Assembly: GCA_025024175.1 (NCBI GenBank) | Contig: QCXZ01000041.1 | Location: forward strand, 3,095,786 to 3,159,785 | From: Rhyzopertha dominica | Taxonomy: Eukaryota > Arthropoda > Insecta > Coleoptera > Bostrichidae | DNA: 64,000 bases | Direction: 5' to 3' | Shown here: positions 62,699-64,000 of the stretch, piece by piece | Layout of the letters: each line of letters starts with the position of its first letter | How positions within the stretch are numbered: position 1 is the stretch's first letter | Translations under genes and position numbers: made by a program | The notes under the pieces: generated by a model | Database searches by the model: none | Told to the model about the DNA's origin: nothing | Seen by the model: the letters and a program-made list of their open reading frames with translations, nothing else

Positions 62699-64000
62699 GT
62701 GAGTTTGACTGTTGTATTGTAACCGCGAACAAGGGAAAGTGGGGGTTTTCTTCTAATAGATAAACTATTTTAATATAATACGATTTTCTTTAGTAAGGAA
62801 CAAATAGCCGTTAACTTAGACGATGTTATCTAAAGAGTGAAGAGAACAGATATCTTCGAAACATATCACAAAAGTAGACGGCCTTCGGGGTTCACTGTAA
62901 TATCTAACATCTTTGTAACATACTCTTAAAAATCGTCAAACTTTACGACCGCAAGGTTAGCATTGATTGTCTGGTACTTAGGCTGCCTTCATACAGTTTT
63001 ATACTTCCATACCTATTTGTCATTACTGAGTGAATTCTCTAACCCTCAAGTTCTTTCTTACAAAGACTTCATGATGACTTGATCTCGTATTAATTTTTGA
63101 GAATTAACAGTTACAATGGAGTTAATAGAATCAATGGAATTAGTAGTAAGGGTACATGATCTTGTTCAAGCACCTTTTGATACAAGCCTATGAATTAATT
63201 TTTAATATAATTAAAATTTAAGTAAATTAAAATAACGAGTGCTGAGTTATATCTTGTGTTGATGCAATTTTCTATATTAGGCGCATCATTTATGTTCACT
63301 CTATTGAATAAATTGTTTGTGAATAAATCTGAAAAAGATTTTGTCTAAGGATACGTTCTGGTTTCGTTATGTATATTAAAGCCATACTTCTTTGTTAAAA
63401 ATAGTGCAGTATAAAACTTGTATTCGATAGAAAAACGTATTATGTTTTTCTGGAACAAGATACTAAATATCACAAAGAAGGTATAGTAACTACCAGGAAA
63501 TTATAATATTTCGAGAGATAGGTTCTCCAAGAAACGCTAATGAAATATTATGAACTGATGATAGTTGCAGCTACTGATGAATTTAGTGTAATATGTAAAG
63601 TTGGACTTTAAAGGAAATTTAATAACATATACGCGTAATGGAAAGAAGCTAGAGACTACAAATTAAAAACATCTGAAAATGACGGAAGAAAGTAATTAAA
63701 CAACAAATTCCCAACCATTAAAATAATAGTTAAACACTAAAAGACATAAATGATTAAGGAAAAACGAAAGGCTTTAGCAGTTTTAGAAATACAACTCATA
63801 ATGTTCCAGACAATGTAAAGTCAGTTTTTACGTCATAATTAATATTTTTTAGAAGCATACTAGGTTTACCTCGGTATTATAAAATAACTGATTTGTTACG
63901 TTATGTTTTCTCTATTTATGTTATAACCATTATATAAAGTAAGGTTACTATGTACTGGCACTCTTAAAGGGTGAAACAAGAAAAAACTATGGAAACTGAA
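62699..64000 (+). other. Start of the next BCL11 intron; nothing recognised
   Basis: The sequence begins with the donor GTGAGTTTGAC and immediately becomes AT-rich. The reading frame of the exon runs on to a stop at 62761-62763, but this is intron. No other exon, RNA gene or transposon was seen to the end of the window. Confidence 0.7.

Noticed and set aside
62043..62732. 229-codon minus-strand frame over the BCL11 exon
   Set aside because: It is the antisense of the GC-rich coding exon, where stops are scarce. The plus strand carries the zinc-finger spacing and splice sites.

Overview
This is AT-rich arthropod nuclear DNA, almost certainly from an insect and perhaps a beetle (the order is a weak inference from the transposon mix). 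About 19 isolated N bases are scattered through it. Only one host gene is supported. At 62174-62698 (+) lies a GC-rich exon encoding the N-terminal CCHC zinc knuckle of the BCL11A/BCL11B transcription factor family (Drosophila CG9650). It is bounded by a tandem CAGCAG acceptor and a GGTGAGT donor, with phase-1 introns on both sides. The best candidate for the preceding coding exon is a 12-codon ATG exon at 10149-10185 (+). It ends at a GTGAGC donor, also in phase 1, inside a GC-rich promoter-like island (about 9.2-11.0 kb) and just after three tiny upstream ORFs. If that link is right, most of the window is one intron of about 52 kb, a typical layout for a developmental transcription factor.

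The rest is explained mainly by dead mobile elements, many nested. In order: a 0.9-kb inverted-repeat structure whose arms encode a reverse-transcriptase motif (5.7-6.6 kb); two non-LTR retrotransposons, one inside the other (7.3-9.0 kb, -); a Penelope-like element (15.9-16.9 kb, -); a hAT element with an 8-bp target duplication (24.3-26.6 kb) that has swallowed a foldback MITE and a 5'-truncated non-LTR element; a complete-ended Tigger/pogo element (27.6-29.6 kb, -); a Tc1/mariner-type element with about 420-bp terminal inverted repeats (30.9-33.2 kb) and a second copy (46.5-48.9 kb) carrying a nested LINE; a decayed copy of an unnamed multicopy arthropod protein family (37.4-38.7 kb, +); a third mariner-type remnant (45.1-45.9 kb, -); a possible LINE C-terminus (52.4-52.6 kb, +); and a mariner remnant split by a small inverted-repeat element with a THAP-domain exon (57.3-59.0 kb).

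Between the transposons are recurrent 0.3-1.2 kb GC-richer islands without convincing ORFs (for example 12.9-13.6, 19.6-20.3, 23.5-24.0, 26.8-27.5, 36.4-37.0, 41.6-42.3, 49.1-49.4, 56.1-56.6 and 59.0-60.1 kb). In a large transcription-factor intron these are natural candidates for conserved cis-regulatory DNA, but conservation cannot be tested here. No rRNA, tRNA, CRISPR or bacterial-type operon was seen. All translated ORFs over 100 codons are either transposon-derived or antisense/chance frames, apart from the BCL11 exon.
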